Shown: positions 18,032 to 27,434 of the stretch, piece by piece | How positions within the stretch are numbered: position 1 is the stretch's first letter | Layout: each line of letters begins with the position of its first letter | From: Fuerstiella sp. | GTDB lineage: Bacteria > Planctomycetota > Planctomycetia > Planctomycetales > Planctomycetaceae | Assembly: GCA_022447185.1 (NCBI GenBank) | Contig: JAKVAY010000044.1 | Coordinates: 46,731 to 110,730, forward strand | DNA length: 64,000 nt | Reading direction: 5' to 3' | Notes under the pieces: model-generated | What the model saw: the letters and a program-made list of their open reading frames with translations, nothing else | Told to the model about the DNA's origin: nothing | Databases searched by the model: none | Position numbers and translations under genes: made by a program

Positions 18032-20422
18032 TTACTGTGAGGATTCCGCCAGAATCTGCTTATAAATGGCTGTTGCCTGATTGTACGCATCCTTTGCGTC
18101 CTGCCGCTCTTCTTCCCGAATTCGATCCTTCTTCGAATTCCAGCATGTTTCGACAGCCTCAACACACCATTCGGCACTTCGCCGGTTGGCCCGAATCGGC
18201 TCCGTGCCAATATGTACGAACACCGGATTTGTGTGGCAGGATGCCAGAATTCGGACCGCAACCCACGACGATTGTTCAAGCTCGACCGGTACGGACATCG
18301 CCTCGATGTGCCCATCCGCAACCAGCTCGATCGTCGAGGCGACTTCACCGTTGACGATAATCTCCACCGGAACCGTTCGAGTATGGCCAATGCGTGCCCG
18401 TTCCAGATGCCAGTAAGGTTTTTCGTCCAGTCGTCGACCACGGATCGCTTCGGTTTGCTTCGTTGGGGACTCCTGCAGCATCGCAGCTGCGTCGAATGTT
18501 ACCTGCACCGTTTGAGGACCATCGATATCCAGACGACTGACATCACCGCCGGGTCCCCGTTCTCCCACGCCCAGATCATTGACTCTGAAATTCATGAGAT
18601 GACTCAGTCCATCGCAGCAGTAGCTGCGACCGTCTCGGAGTCCGTCCACCCAGGTTTCGTAGCTCAATTCCTCATCTTCGAGCTTGACGTAGATCCGTCC
18701 AAGCCCAACACGCTCGCCATAGATACATGGGAAGTCCGTCTCACCGCTGATTCGACTGGTCATGCCACAGTTGAGTGTGTGGTACCACACATTGAGTTCC
18801 CAAATGACCGGTGTGTCGACTGCGGAAATAAAGTCACACACTCCCAGAGCTGTGGTCACGACGTATTCGTTTGCACCAATCCCGTTAAATCGCGGCATCG
18901 CATAGTCAGGAAGCTGATTGGCGCATTTTCCTTTCCAGCCCGCCGCTGCGCCTCCGTATTTTTGCCCGGAAAATTCACGATCTCCATTGGGCATGATATC
19001 GGGCAGACTCAGTCCCCACCCACTATGACTGTACCCGGCTACTCCGCCCTGATCCTTTGTCCATTTGAGCACCGGATACGTCCAGCTGGGCCATTCTTCC
19101 AGTGATTTTGTCCCGGGATAGTCGTCATCGTTAAGGTTCAGCAAACACAGGTGTCCGGCATGCGAAGAAGGAAATCCACTGACCTCGACGTCGTATCGCA
19201 TGAGGTTGTCGGGCGTCGACAGGGAATGAACTTGTCCTTCAAAGAACTCCTTTTGCGTATACCAGCACGGCCCCCAGCTCAGAACACAGCCAACATTCAG
19301 GTCCTCCCCAAGAATATGTCGAATCATATCTTCAGGGCCCACTCCTTCTGTCGGACTGTCGTAGTGTGAACATCCTGCGGCGTGAACATGATGATCGCCC
19401 GAATACCAATTGTGCTTCGCGGCATGAATCCAGCGTTCCATCCGAAACACTTCGGTGTGAGTTGGTGCATCCGGTACGGTAATATTTCCTGTCACGGGAA
19501 GATACTCCGGGCCACGAGCAGCGCTAACCGTGTATTCGCCTGGTGGTAACAGGAGTGTCTCGCCATCAGCACGATAAACCTGCTCGTGAAAGAAAAAATC
19601 GGGTGCCAGTCGTTTGGCGACATTCGGATAGACTCGCTCCTGGTCGTCTTTCACAACAAAGGAGGCTGTGGTCGGGCTGCCGTCAAAATCCAGCACCTGC
19701 AGTTTGACGGCAACAGCCGGCAAACAACTGAACAGAATCGGGACTGCGTTTCGGAATCCAATGTCCTGGGTCCCCTGCCCTACGTTGAAGGACAGCGCTG
19801 CCTCGCGTTTTCCGGTATCGCGGCTGGAGATCATCAGGATCTGATATTCCAGTTCCAGGCCCGATAGTGTTCCGGTCATGGGCTGACGCTTTAACATTGA
19901 AAGATCCAGAAATCGATCCGGAATTTCACTGGCATCGACGAGCTTGTCCACTGTTGCCGGTCGCTGTCGTGGGGACTTTCCTCTCATATACACCGGAGCA
20001 GCCTGTGGACTGTCAGCGATCAGCTCCGGATTGATTCCCGCTTCGTTGCGTACTTTGACCAGAAATGACCGCCACCCATGCTGCATCAGCTCTTTTTTCA
20101 CCGGACCGGGCGCGACCTTCACCCGGCTCTCCGGATTAATGTGAACCTCGACAATGCACAGCGGATCCAGCAGTTTTTGCAGTTCACGTACCGCGCGACG
20201 ATCCTGCTCGATCCGATCAATTTCATTCAATCGCTTTGTGACGCTTTCGCTGAACGGTGCCCCCGCGAACTTCAGTGCTTCTTCGACTCGGCGCACTGAG
20301 GCCATCAGTGGCTGTCGATCGACTTTCGACACGGTGGTTAATTCCTGTCCTTGTAGTGTTGACAGGGTCATCAGTGCGTTGAGAGCCACGATGCTCACGA
20401 AAAAGCAGTGTGTTCGGGACAT
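18032..20422 (-). CDS. secreted CehA/McbA-like PHP metallohydrolase
   Basis: A 796-residue exported enzyme. The start at 20422 is chosen because AAGGA lies seven bases upstream and it gives a clean signal peptide (RTHCFFVSIVALNALMTLSTLQGQ region). An N-terminal helical part (about 30-150) and a beta-rich domain (about 200-340, ending LLPPGEYTVSAARGPEY) precede a PHP-type metal site, GDHHVHAAGCSHYDSPTEG, with further metal-binding candidates in GGVAGYSHSGWG and the GANEYV region. The order fits the CehA/McbA family of metallohydrolases (carbaryl hydrolase relatives), though the natural substrate of planctomycete members is unknown. It shares its strand with the Gfo/Idh/MocA gene 244 bases upstream. 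Confidence 0.82.
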   Translation of the reverse strand: MSRTHCFFVSIVALNALMTLSTLQGQELTTVSKVDRQPLMASVRRVEEALKFAGAPFSESVTKRLNEIDRIEQDRRAVRELQKLLDPLCIVEVHINPESRVKVAPGPVKKELMQHGWRSFLVKVRNEAGINPELIADSPQAAPVYMRGKSPRQRPATVDKLVDASEIPDRFLDLSMLKRQPMTGTLSGLELEYQILMISSRDTGKREAALSFNVGQGTQDIGFRNAVPILFSCLPAVAVKLQVLDFDGSPTTASFVVKDDQERVYPNVAKRLAPDFFFHEQVYRADGETLLLPPGEYTVSAARGPEYLPVTGNITVPDAPTHTEVFRMERWIHAAKHNWYSGDHHVHAAGCSHYDSPTEGVGPEDMIRHILGEDLNVGCVLSWGPCWYTQKEFFEGQVHSLSTPDNLMRYDVEVSGFPSSHAGHLCLLNLNDDDYPGTKSLEEWPSWTYPVLKWTKDQGGVAGYSHSGWGLSLPDIMPNGDREFSGQKYGGAAAGWKGKCANQLPDYAMPRFNGIGANEYVVTTALGVCDFISAVDTPVIWELNVWYHTLNCGMTSRISGETDFPCIYGERVGLGRIYVKLEDEELSYETWVDGLRDGRSYCCDGLSHLMNFRVNDLGVGERGPGGDVSRLDIDGPQTVQVTFDAAAMLQESPTKQTEAIRGRRLDEKPYWHLERARIGHTRTVPVEIIVNGEVASTIELVADGHIEAMSVPVELEQSSWVAVRILASCHTNPVFVHIGTEPIRANRRSAEWCVEAVETCWNSKKDRIREEERQDAKDAYNQATAIYKQILAESSQ

Positions 20423-20665
20423 AACGAAGTCCTTTGCGGGAAGCATGTAAAAAATATCGGACCACCTGGGACCGAGCAGAGATCCGAACCGGATCGTCGC
20501 GAATACGCTGGCTCCGATACTCACGATTGGCAGGAAGAAATCCTAAAGGGCCGCAGCAGCAGACTCAAGCAGGCCACAATCTGAATCACGCGAAACGCAA
20601 TACCCAAACGGTTATCGATTTTATGGATCAGTGTCACGTTTCCGGATGAATACGATTCGGCGATA

Positions 20666-21772
20666 TCAGAGAAGTGCCAGCGGGTTTTCTCGAGTGGTCA
20701 ACGGAAAATTAACGGGGCCGCCAAGTCGATGCGACTCGTAGACGCCTGCAGTCATCTCTACGATTCCCCTGCAGTCTTCAGCCGAACATTTAGTCGCATG
20801 CTCGTTTTCGACACTCGCGATCAGATCTTTGATCGCCGCAATGTGGCCGCCCTGGTACGAACCATCGGTACGTGGCTCCGGCTTGCCGACACCGGCTGAC
20901 GTGATCGTTTCCCACTGACTGCCGGTCCTGCCCGGAGACCAGCTGCTGTCACGCAAAATGTAAGCGGGAGCCAGATATCCGCTGTACATTTCGATAATGC
21001 CTTTGGATCCGAAAATCTGAATTCCGAATCGTGTTGGTTTGCCGGCAGCAGCTTTCCTGGAAGCAAAATGTCCGAAAACACCGTTTGAAAACTCGTAGCG
21101 CGCCTGTACGTGATCACCAGCCAGCAGGCCGATACCTTCGGCCCCCTCGGCGACATCGGCACGTGTAACCGGATGCCCTTTACTTCGCACCGTGGCTGTA
21201 CATGACAGTGGGTGACCACCACCGATGCTTCGCATCAGGCCGAAAACGTGCGATCCCAATACCCACAGGTCTTCACCTCCACCTCGGCGATCCTCTTTGC
21301 CGCGACCTCGGACCTCTAGCAGTTCCCCGATTTCTCCGTTTTTGATCAGGGACAGAACGGTTTCCAAAACCGGTGAATACTGTGAGACATGAGCGATTCC
21401 CAGTTTCAGATGCCGCATTTCCAGTGCGCGCACAACGTCATCTGATTCCGCCAGAGTTCGACAGAAAGGCTTTTCCATGTAGACATGACATCCTGCCTCA
21501 GCGGAAGCCAGCAACATGGCATGGTGCTGATCGACCCAGCGAGGGCAAATCGCGACCAGGTCCAGTTTTTCACGATCCAGCATCTTTCGGTAGTCAGCGT
21601 ACGCTGTTGTTGCATCTGTCCGTTTTTGAGCTTCCTCGCGACCGGAGTCATCGGGATCTGCGATCGCAGCTATGTTAACATTGCCCAGCTTCGTAAACGC
21701 AGCGTCAACTCCGTGGCCGTAGTTGCCCTTACCAGTGCTGCCAATGATTCCGACGCGGTACTTGTCTGACAT
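20666..21772 (-). CDS. Gfo/Idh/MocA family oxidoreductase
   Basis: A 368-residue NAD(P)-dependent oxidoreductase. ATG 21772 is preferred: AGGAG lies about eight bases upstream, and the N-terminal Rossmann motif begins at once (YRVGIIGSTGKGNYGHGV). Dinucleotide-binding residues are followed by AAIADPDD, the family signature VYMEKPFCRTLAESD (Glu-Lys-Pro) and a C-terminal alpha/beta domain with GKEDRRGGGEDLWVLGSHVFGL, where an HxxG-type catalytic His is plausible. No Tat signal, so it is cytoplasmic, in contrast to the second Gfo/Idh/MocA gene in the window. A 70-residue longer version from 21979 lacks coding character. Confidence 0.9.
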   Translation of the reverse strand: MSDKYRVGIIGSTGKGNYGHGVDAAFTKLGNVNIAAIADPDDSGREEAQKRTDATTAYADYRKMLDREKLDLVAICPRWVDQHHAMLLASAEAGCHVYMEKPFCRTLAESDDVVRALEMRHLKLGIAHVSQYSPVLETVLSLIKNGEIGELLEVRGRGKEDRRGGGEDLWVLGSHVFGLMRSIGGGHPLSCTATVRSKGHPVTRADVAEGAEGIGLLAGDHVQARYEFSNGVFGHFASRKAAAGKPTRFGIQIFGSKGIIEMYSGYLAPAYILRDSSWSPGRTGSQWETITSAGVGKPEPRTDGSYQGGHIAAIKDLIASVENEHATKCSAEDCRGIVEMTAGVYESHRLGGPVNFPLTTRENPLALL

Positions 21773-22268
21773 TTGAAGTTCTCCTCTGAGTCCCAAAGAC
21801 ATTGGAACCGGTTTGCCGGAGTCTTTCTGTGAGGAATTCTCGTGTTTTTCGCTGATGATCAAAGCGACCATCGGAAGTGTTGTCCGACGTTCGTTCAGTT
21901 TTGATTGTGCCGCATTAGGACAGGATTGACTGTCGATTTCAAACGGATCGCCGAACAGGACAGCCAGTACCGCACACATGCGTTCGGTACATTTCGTTAG
22001 TCACCCGGTGAACGCAGCCACTGGTGCCTTATGCGAAGTTCAATCCTCCACGTCAGAAACAACGAATACTCGACGGTTATGAAGGCTCGTTCGATTTCGT
22101 TTCTGTTGTCCATTCACTTCAATGACTGTTACTTGTTTGATTTCGGAAATTGTTCTGCACCTGCGAAGACGATATCAGCCTGAATAAGTTACTCCGAGCT
22201 GTTACGAAGCCGAAGTTCTTCTGTCGCGCGGAAGGATTGTTGAACAGGCCCACCAAACAGTTGCGGGT
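21773..22268. other. 496-base intergenic region
   Basis: No gene with convincing protein character on either strand. It carries the leader of the oxidoreductase gene (AGGAG before 21772) and the downstream region of the YbdK-type gene. No hairpin-plus-T-run terminator was seen. Confidence 0.4.
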
Positions 22269-23372
22269 TCACTCGGTGAGCATCTGTCGTACTACGTCGC
22301 GACGGCTGTTGGTTTCCTCGAAGATTCGCAACTGCTGCAGTGCACCGGTGTTGCCCGGCAGTGACCGGACAGCCATCAGTTCATTCGTACAGTTGAGGTC
22401 CTCAGCAATCGGCAGTAATTCAGTAACCAGATTCATAACCACCGTCTGCACAGACCGCGGTTTAAAATCCCGTGTGCTGACGAGTCTTGCTTCTGCGCCG
22501 TAGCGGGTTGCCCGCCATTTGTTCTGCTGTACCATCATCGGGTGGTATTCGGACTGGAACGTGCCCTGATCGATTTCGTTAGAGATCGCGTGAACCAGGC
22601 ACTGCACCAGCGCCGTGATAGACTTCACCTGATCCAGGCTGGGAGGCATATCACAGACACGAATCTCTACTGTGCCAAACTGATGGTGCGGTCGAATGTC
22701 CCACCAGATTTCCCTGATGGTGTTGATGAATCCGGTATCAACCAGGTGATTGACAAGCCATACGTACTCGGACCAGTTGCGCATCTGATGGGGCAATCCG
22801 GCTGTCGGCAGTCCTTCCATGATTTTGGAACGATTGGAATGCAGGCCCGTACTGCGTCCTTCCCAGAACGGTGAGTTGGAGGACAGCGCCAGTAACAACG
22901 GCAAATGGCGCATCATTCGATCGCAGATCATGATTGCTTTGTCCCCGGTGTCCACTCCTACGTGTATATGAAGCCCAAATGTCACAAGGCGTCTCGCTAC
23001 ATCCTGCATCAGTTCCACCAGACGATAATAGCGGTCGTCCACCGTAACATTTTGTTCGCGCCAGGACGAAAACGGATGGGTTCCTGCCCACAGGAGTTTT
23101 AAATTCAACGGATCGATTGCGGACAGAACCATATTCATTTTTTCACTGAGATCATCCCCGACTTCTGCAACAGTACGACAGACACCGGAATTGATTTCCA
23201 GATACGACTGCATCAGTTCCGGTTTGACGAACGTCCGGGCCGATTCGGGAAGCCGAGCCATAACCTCATCGATCACACTGCGGAGTTCACCCGTTTCGGC
23301 ATCAACCAGCTGCAGTTCAATTTCCACACCGACCGTGGGAAAGCTGTTCGCAGTGAATCGAATCGGGGTCAT
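22269..23372 (-). CDS. YbdK-type carboxylate-amine ligase (GCS2 family)
   Basis: A 367-residue ATP-grasp-related ligase of the glutamate-cysteine ligase 2 family; E. coli YbdK has weak gamma-glutamyl-cysteine ligase activity. Motifs in order: VGVEIELQLVD (residues 15-25), YLEINSG, FGLHIHVGVD (about 132-141), LALSSNSPFWEG, and FGTVEIRVCDMPPS with the metal-ligand Glu and Arg. Length is normal. A strong GGGAGGAAA sequence lies five bases before the ATG. The true substrate in this organism is unknown, since no gshB-like gene is present. Confidence 0.92.
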   Translation of the reverse strand: MTPIRFTANSFPTVGVEIELQLVDAETGELRSVIDEVMARLPESARTFVKPELMQSYLEINSGVCRTVAEVGDDLSEKMNMVLSAIDPLNLKLLWAGTHPFSSWREQNVTVDDRYYRLVELMQDVARRLVTFGLHIHVGVDTGDKAIMICDRMMRHLPLLLALSSNSPFWEGRSTGLHSNRSKIMEGLPTAGLPHQMRNWSEYVWLVNHLVDTGFINTIREIWWDIRPHHQFGTVEIRVCDMPPSLDQVKSITALVQCLVHAISNEIDQGTFQSEYHPMMVQQNKWRATRYGAEARLVSTRDFKPRSVQTVVMNLVTELLPIAEDLNCTNELMAVRSLPGNTGALQQLRIFEETNSRRDVVRQMLTE

Positions 23373-23841
23373 ATGTTTTCCTCCCTCTGATGCAGTGTTC
23401 GAGTTTATTCCTCCGCTGGTTGGCCCACTGAGCAGATCCCCTGCTTCCCTGTGATGCCGGCGAGGGAAATAACAAGTAATTCAGTTTCTGGAATTTATGA
23501 TTCTGGATTGCGTTTACGACGTCGGAAAATTTTGATGTTTTGTAGACCGGTGGACTTCAACGCGAGATCAGGTGAGCAATTTTAATTCTAAATCTGAAAC
23601 TTGGATTGCTGTTCCGGCTGCAGAAATTTCAGGACGGTTCGTGCAACGACACGGGTTCCCGTGGGATTGACCCGTTCATTGACATCAAATTCCGGCAAAT
23701 GCAGTTGCTGTCAGCCTGTACAGCCCGTCTCTGTCATGGGAGGGGCCTGGAGTGCGGGCCCCGCGCGTTCGCCTTCGGGGGAACTATGCGTATCGGGTCG
23801 AGCTGGGTGCCTAAGGCTGCAATTGTGCAACAGCTGCAGTT
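23373..23841. other. 469-base intergenic region with GC-rich hairpins
   Basis: Between two minus-strand genes. It contains GGGGCC (23742-23747) pairing with GGCCCC (23757-23762), and alternative pairing of CCCCG with CGGGG further on (to about 23785), about 60-100 bases downstream of the QueD-like stop; there is no T-run. CACGGG-TT-CCCGTG near 23650-23663 is another short hairpin. No gene was seen. Confidence 0.4.
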
Positions 23842-24318
23842 TCACGGCCGAGACGCTGTTGCCGAGTGCTGCCGTTCTGCGAAGTGTCGATTGTCCTGAG
23901 TCCAGTCAGCACGGGTATACAGGAAATTGGACGTATCGGTTTCCTGGATCTCCAGGCGTGCCAGCCGAAAACCCATCTCAGTGACCTCACTGAACATGGT
24001 CCATGCCAGATTCTCAACGCTGGTGGCTCCGTCAATAACCTTGAACCGCAGATGTTCACCGGAAGTTCGACAGTAGTCCTGCAGTATAATGTAAAGAGGA
24101 TCGTGCCGGTTAATCAGCATTCCATGGTCATACTGCTGCCGGAGCCAGGGTTCAATTTTTGCATCGAAATCCCCGAACAGCGTGCTGATATCGCCGTCTC
24201 GCTCTACTTCAAAATGCAGTTTTAAACCGTAACGATGACCATGGATATTGCTGCACTTGTCACGCAGAGTTTCGTTACGGTGTGCGGCATAGAACTTGTA
24301 TTGTTTTTCGATGATCAA
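23842..24318 (-). CDS. queD: 6-carboxytetrahydropterin synthase (QueD/PTPS family)
   Basis: Converts dihydroneopterin triphosphate to 6-carboxytetrahydropterin in queuosine synthesis, or a related pterin reaction in other family members. Zinc ligands are visible as AAHRN (His13) and IHGHRYG (two His), with the catalytic Cys in DKCSNIHGH, the DHGMLINRHD segment and the terminal Glu of RLEIQETDTSNFLY. Length (158) is a little above average because of a 15-residue tail. Start is TTG 24318, supported by AGGAG about nine bases upstream. No other queuosine genes are adjacent, so PTPS-like alternatives cannot be excluded. Confidence 0.85.
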   Translation of the reverse strand: MIIEKQYKFYAAHRNETLRDKCSNIHGHRYGLKLHFEVERDGDISTLFGDFDAKIEPWLRQQYDHGMLINRHDPLYIILQDYCRTSGEHLRFKVIDGATSVENLAWTMFSEVTEMGFRLARLEIQETDTSNFLYTRADWTQDNRHFAERQHSATASRP

Positions 24319-24573
24319 GGCTCATGTCTCCTGCGAACGGACGTTGGATTCCTATCTTACCGGACAGACGCGTCGTCATAACGGTGAATTCCTCTTCTGA
24401 ATTAACGGAAAGTCGAAAACAACACCTTCGATCCTCGAAACGCCGCACTGTGTCGGGATGATGGACCCGGAGCAATAAAAAGGAATTGTTCACATTAAAA
24501 ATCCGCCTCTCGACACACTGTCTGTGTTCGCCACCGAAGCCGAACCCATAATCATTAAAGCGTCAGATGATTC

Positions 24574-25389
24574 GTGGATACGAATTTATCTGGCCATGAC
24601 AAACGCTCATTGATGTTTCGATCCGTTGGAAAAATTTTCAGATCGAGTTTTGCCCGTTCGGTCAATACGCCCGGCGAATGGTCCACTGTGGACCTGAATG
24701 AACGAAGGATTGAGATCTATCGACCGGCCGGTGAACACTGCACTGGCTGTGTGCTGTTTCTGCACGGCCATGCGGGAATTGGACTCCGCGACAATCGTGT
24801 GTTCTCGCAGCTGTTTCTGAAACACAAGCTGATGGCCGTTTGTCCTGACGGTGGGCAGTCGTGGTGGCTTGACCGAATCTGCCCCGAATTTCATGCAGAG
24901 GTCACTCCCATGCAGTGGCTGCGTAGATCAATAGTACCCTACATTACGTCACAATTGGAGATTGAAATACCACGTATTGCACTCCTGGGCGTCAGTATGG
25001 GCGGACAGGGGGTTCTGCAGCTGGCGTATCGTTACGCTCGCGAATTTCCGGTGATCGCTGCGATCTCGCCGGCGGTCGACTTTCACCAGCTGCATGGTCT
25101 TGGCTTGCCTCTGGATTCCATGTTCGAATCGACGGAAGATGCCCGTCAGGAAACAGTTGTGCTGAACCTGCATCCACTGGCCTGGCCACGTCATCAATTC
25201 CTCTGTTGTGATCCGCAGGATGCCGACTGGTTTGACGGATGTGCGCGACTGGCAATGAAATTGTCATCTTCCGGTATCATGCACGAACGTGATCTTGAAA
25301 CATCGGCGGGAGGGCATTCGTGGGATTACTTCAACCACATGGCCCCTGTTGCGATAGAACATATCGTGCAGGGCCTTCGTAAAGATTGA
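24574..25389 (+). CDS. alpha/beta hydrolase, esterase-like
   Basis: A 271-residue cytoplasmic serine hydrolase related to esterase D/S-formylglutathione hydrolase or polyhydroxybutyrate depolymerase-like esterases. Seen are CVLFLHGHAGIGLRDN (oxyanion hole), the nucleophile elbow LLGVSMGGQGVLQLAYRY (GxSxG), a plausible acid in CDPQDADWFDG and the late His in SAGGHSWDYF. No signal peptide is present. The start is GTG 24574 or ATG 24613; neither has a good ribosome-binding site. It ends 53 bases before rlmB, so the two may be cotranscribed. Confidence 0.85.
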   Translation: MDTNLSGHDKRSLMFRSVGKIFRSSFARSVNTPGEWSTVDLNERRIEIYRPAGEHCTGCVLFLHGHAGIGLRDNRVFSQLFLKHKLMAVCPDGGQSWWLDRICPEFHAEVTPMQWLRRSIVPYITSQLEIEIPRIALLGVSMGGQGVLQLAYRYAREFPVIAAISPAVDFHQLHGLGLPLDSMFESTEDARQETVVLNLHPLAWPRHQFLCCDPQDADWFDGCARLAMKLSSSGIMHERDLETSAGGHSWDYFNHMAPVAIEHIVQGLRKD

Positions 25390-25442
25390 GATTTGAGCAG
25401 GACGGCTGTTCCTGCTGATCGTCTTATTTCGGAAAACAGCAG

Positions 25443-26243
25443 ATGTCGGACAAGCGTCGATCACGTCGAAGACAGCTGAACGTCAGCCATCAGCGCAACT
25501 GGCTCATCGGTCGTCATGCTGTAATAGAGGTCTTGAAAGCCAATGTGTGGCCGTTAAGACGCCTGTACTCAACCACCGATTTTTTGTCGGAAATGCAGAA
25601 AATCATGCCGCTTCGTGCTGAGAATCCCCTCAGTCGTTCCGTCATTGAACAGGTCACGCCGGAACGACTCACACAGCTCTGTGGCAGTCGACACCATCAG
25701 GGCGTCGCAGCGCAAATGGGTCCGTTTCCGTATCTCAATCTGCACGACCTGACTCGACTGATAGACGAACGTAACGAGTTGCAGCAGCCGTTGCCCCTGG
25801 TTGTGGTATGCGACCGAATTCAGGATGGCCATAACCTCGGAGCGATTCTTCGATCATGTGAAGCGATGGCCGCCGATGCTGTCATTATTGGTGAGGATCA
25901 GCAGGTCGAGGTGACTCCACAGGTTGCGCGTGCATCGGCCGGAGCGGTCAATCACGTTCCAGTGATTCGAGTCGAACTGCTGCGAGATGCTGTTGACGCG
26001 ATGAGAGCTATGGGGATGCAGATTCTGGCCGCGAATGAAAAATCAGCAGTGCCGGTCTGGAGTGTGGATGCATCACACCCGACCGGATTAATCATAGGAA
26101 GTGAGGCTCGTGGTATTCATGATTCATTGCTGATGCAGTGTGATCAGCAGATCGCCATTCCTGTTTGCGGGCACGTCGGATCGCTGAATGCAGCAGTGGC
26201 GGCCGGGATACTGCTCTATGAATTACGACGGACGAGACTCTGA
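25443..26243 (+). CDS. rlmB: 23S rRNA 2'-O-methyltransferase (RlmB/TrmH family)
   Basis: SPOUT-class methyltransferase that uses S-adenosylmethionine to methylate a ribose of rRNA, G2251 in the case of E. coli RlmB. After a basic N terminus comes the substrate-binding domain (LIGRHAVIEVLKAN to HHQGVAAQM, residues about 21-92), then the three SPOUT motifs: CDRIQDGHNLGAILRSCEA (with the catalytic Asn-Leu-Gly and Arg), GLIIGSEARGI and SLNAAVAAGILLYEL in the trefoil knot. Length (266) is typical. Assignment to RlmB and not another TrmH-family subgroup is by overall likeness. Confidence 0.9.
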   Translation: MSDKRRSRRRQLNVSHQRNWLIGRHAVIEVLKANVWPLRRLYSTTDFLSEMQKIMPLRAENPLSRSVIEQVTPERLTQLCGSRHHQGVAAQMGPFPYLNLHDLTRLIDERNELQQPLPLVVVCDRIQDGHNLGAILRSCEAMAADAVIIGEDQQVEVTPQVARASAGAVNHVPVIRVELLRDAVDAMRAMGMQILAANEKSAVPVWSVDASHPTGLIIGSEARGIHDSLLMQCDQQIAIPVCGHVGSLNAAVAAGILLYELRRTRL

Positions 26244-26395
26244 GACCGTCAAATTACCGGATTGCGAACCTAATTCTTCCTGCATCTGACCTGTCACCAG
26301 TGATAGCCGGCGATTTGCGGTCACCAAAACAATTTTACTTGGCGGTCGTAAATAGTCTGTTACAAATGCCAGGCGTGAGCACACACTGCCATGAG

Positions 26396-26989
26396 TCAGC
26401 TAAGGGATCGAATCAGCGCCAGTGCCATTCTTTTTGTTTCGGCCGTGTTCAGTGCGTCATCTTCGTCGGCATCAAACTCCATACTGCGTTTTACAAACGC
26501 CTTGACCTTCTGATTGATCGTTGGTTCCGGAACAGATGACCTGGGATTGGTAATCTTTCTGAAACGAGGGCGCGAGCGGCCATTCCTGTTGTTCTGCAAT
26601 CGATCCAGTTCCGCGATGACGGCCATCGCAATCCGGGCGAGTTCCTTTCGATCGAGCAGTTCATTATTGTCGCGATCGAAACGGGCGGACGCATTGACGA
26701 ATTGATCAACGCTCGGCTGTCCTGCACGGACATTACTGGCCGATTGTTGATGGCGGCGACGATTTCGCATATTGAACGAATTGATTCCGATCAGTTGGCT
26801 GGCTCCCGCCGAAATTCCCATACGAATTTGGGTTCTTCCTGGAGACACGGCGCCTCCGACACTCAGGCTGCCTCCAGTGACCAGACCGTTTTGTCGAATG
26901 ACTCCAAAACCGATCTGGGCCATGGACTGATTTGCTGACAGAGTCCAGAGACCGGCCACAGCAGTGAGAATTAAGCAGATTCGACGCAT
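26396..26989 (-). CDS. exported EF-hand protein
   Basis: A 197-residue secreted protein with a signal peptide (ICLILTAVAGLWTLSANQSMAQ). Two calcium-binding loops are recognisable: FDRDNNELLDRKEL (about residues 104-117) and FDADEDDALNTAE (about 173-185), each followed by an amphipathic helix, the second half of an EF hand. The stretch between them is basic (NNRNGRSRPRFRK). AGGAAG lies about nine bases before the ATG. EF-hand proteins of this size are common in planctomycete secretomes; the binding partner is unknown. It converges on rlmB. Confidence 0.85.
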   Translation of the reverse strand: MRRICLILTAVAGLWTLSANQSMAQIGFGVIRQNGLVTGGSLSVGGAVSPGRTQIRMGISAGASQLIGINSFNMRNRRRHQQSASNVRAGQPSVDQFVNASARFDRDNNELLDRKELARIAMAVIAELDRLQNNRNGRSRPRFRKITNPRSSVPEPTINQKVKAFVKRSMEFDADEDDALNTAETKRMALALIRSLS

Positions 26990-27434
26990 GGAGTATTTCT
27001 TCCTGCATCAACATACGGAGCAAGTTTTGGGTGATCAAACGGCAATCGTGAGAAACAATCCAGCCAAATATCAGTGTAGATCACCGCAATCCTTAAAAGT
27101 CGTTCTGCCCGAGTCTGCCTGTTTTTCCGTGACCGTCCAGATTAAAGGATCTTCGATCTCGCCAGGCCGCTGTTTAACGATGGGGCATGCATCCCGTGGC
27201 GACCACGACTCAGTCAGACTGCATCGTTCAGCATCCAGCCACGTTAACGCTCCGTTGACAAGGTAGTGTCCTGAGAATGGACACTGACAGCCTCAATTTG
27301 TGGACCGGAATATGCATTGACTGTCGCATCGGAGTGCGGTATCGAATGCTGCACGGGCCGAGGGCATTGCAGTAATATTGACGCTGCCAGAACGCATGAA
27401 ACGGCAGTAACTGTATCGTGGAGGAGACACTTAG
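26990..27434. other. 445-base divergent intergenic region
   Basis: Carries the leaders of the EF-hand gene (minus) and the HtrA-type gene (plus). The only clear elements are a TTGACA with an adjacent inverted repeat (listed separately) and GAGGAG before 27435. Confidence 0.5.
27255..27285 (+). promoter_or_regulatory. TTGACA with overlapping 7-bp inverted repeat upstream of HtrA-type gene
   Basis: A perfect -35-like TTGACA (27255-27260) is followed by the inverted repeat AGTGTCC (27265-27271) and GGACACT (27279-27285) with a seven-base centre, which would cover the spacer and -10 position. No good -10 hexamer is present at the right distance, so it could be an activator-dependent or alternative-sigma promoter with its operator; this is inference. 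Confidence 0.35.

Noticed and set aside
21773..21979. 70-residue N-terminal extension of the Gfo/Idh/MocA protein
   Set aside because: The extension has no coding character and the internal ATG at 21772 has a strong ribosome-binding site directly before the Rossmann motif.
23742..23785. GC-rich hairpins as SRP RNA, RNase P RNA or another known structured RNA
   Set aside because: None of the conserved sequence cores of those RNAs is present; only stem pairing is visible.
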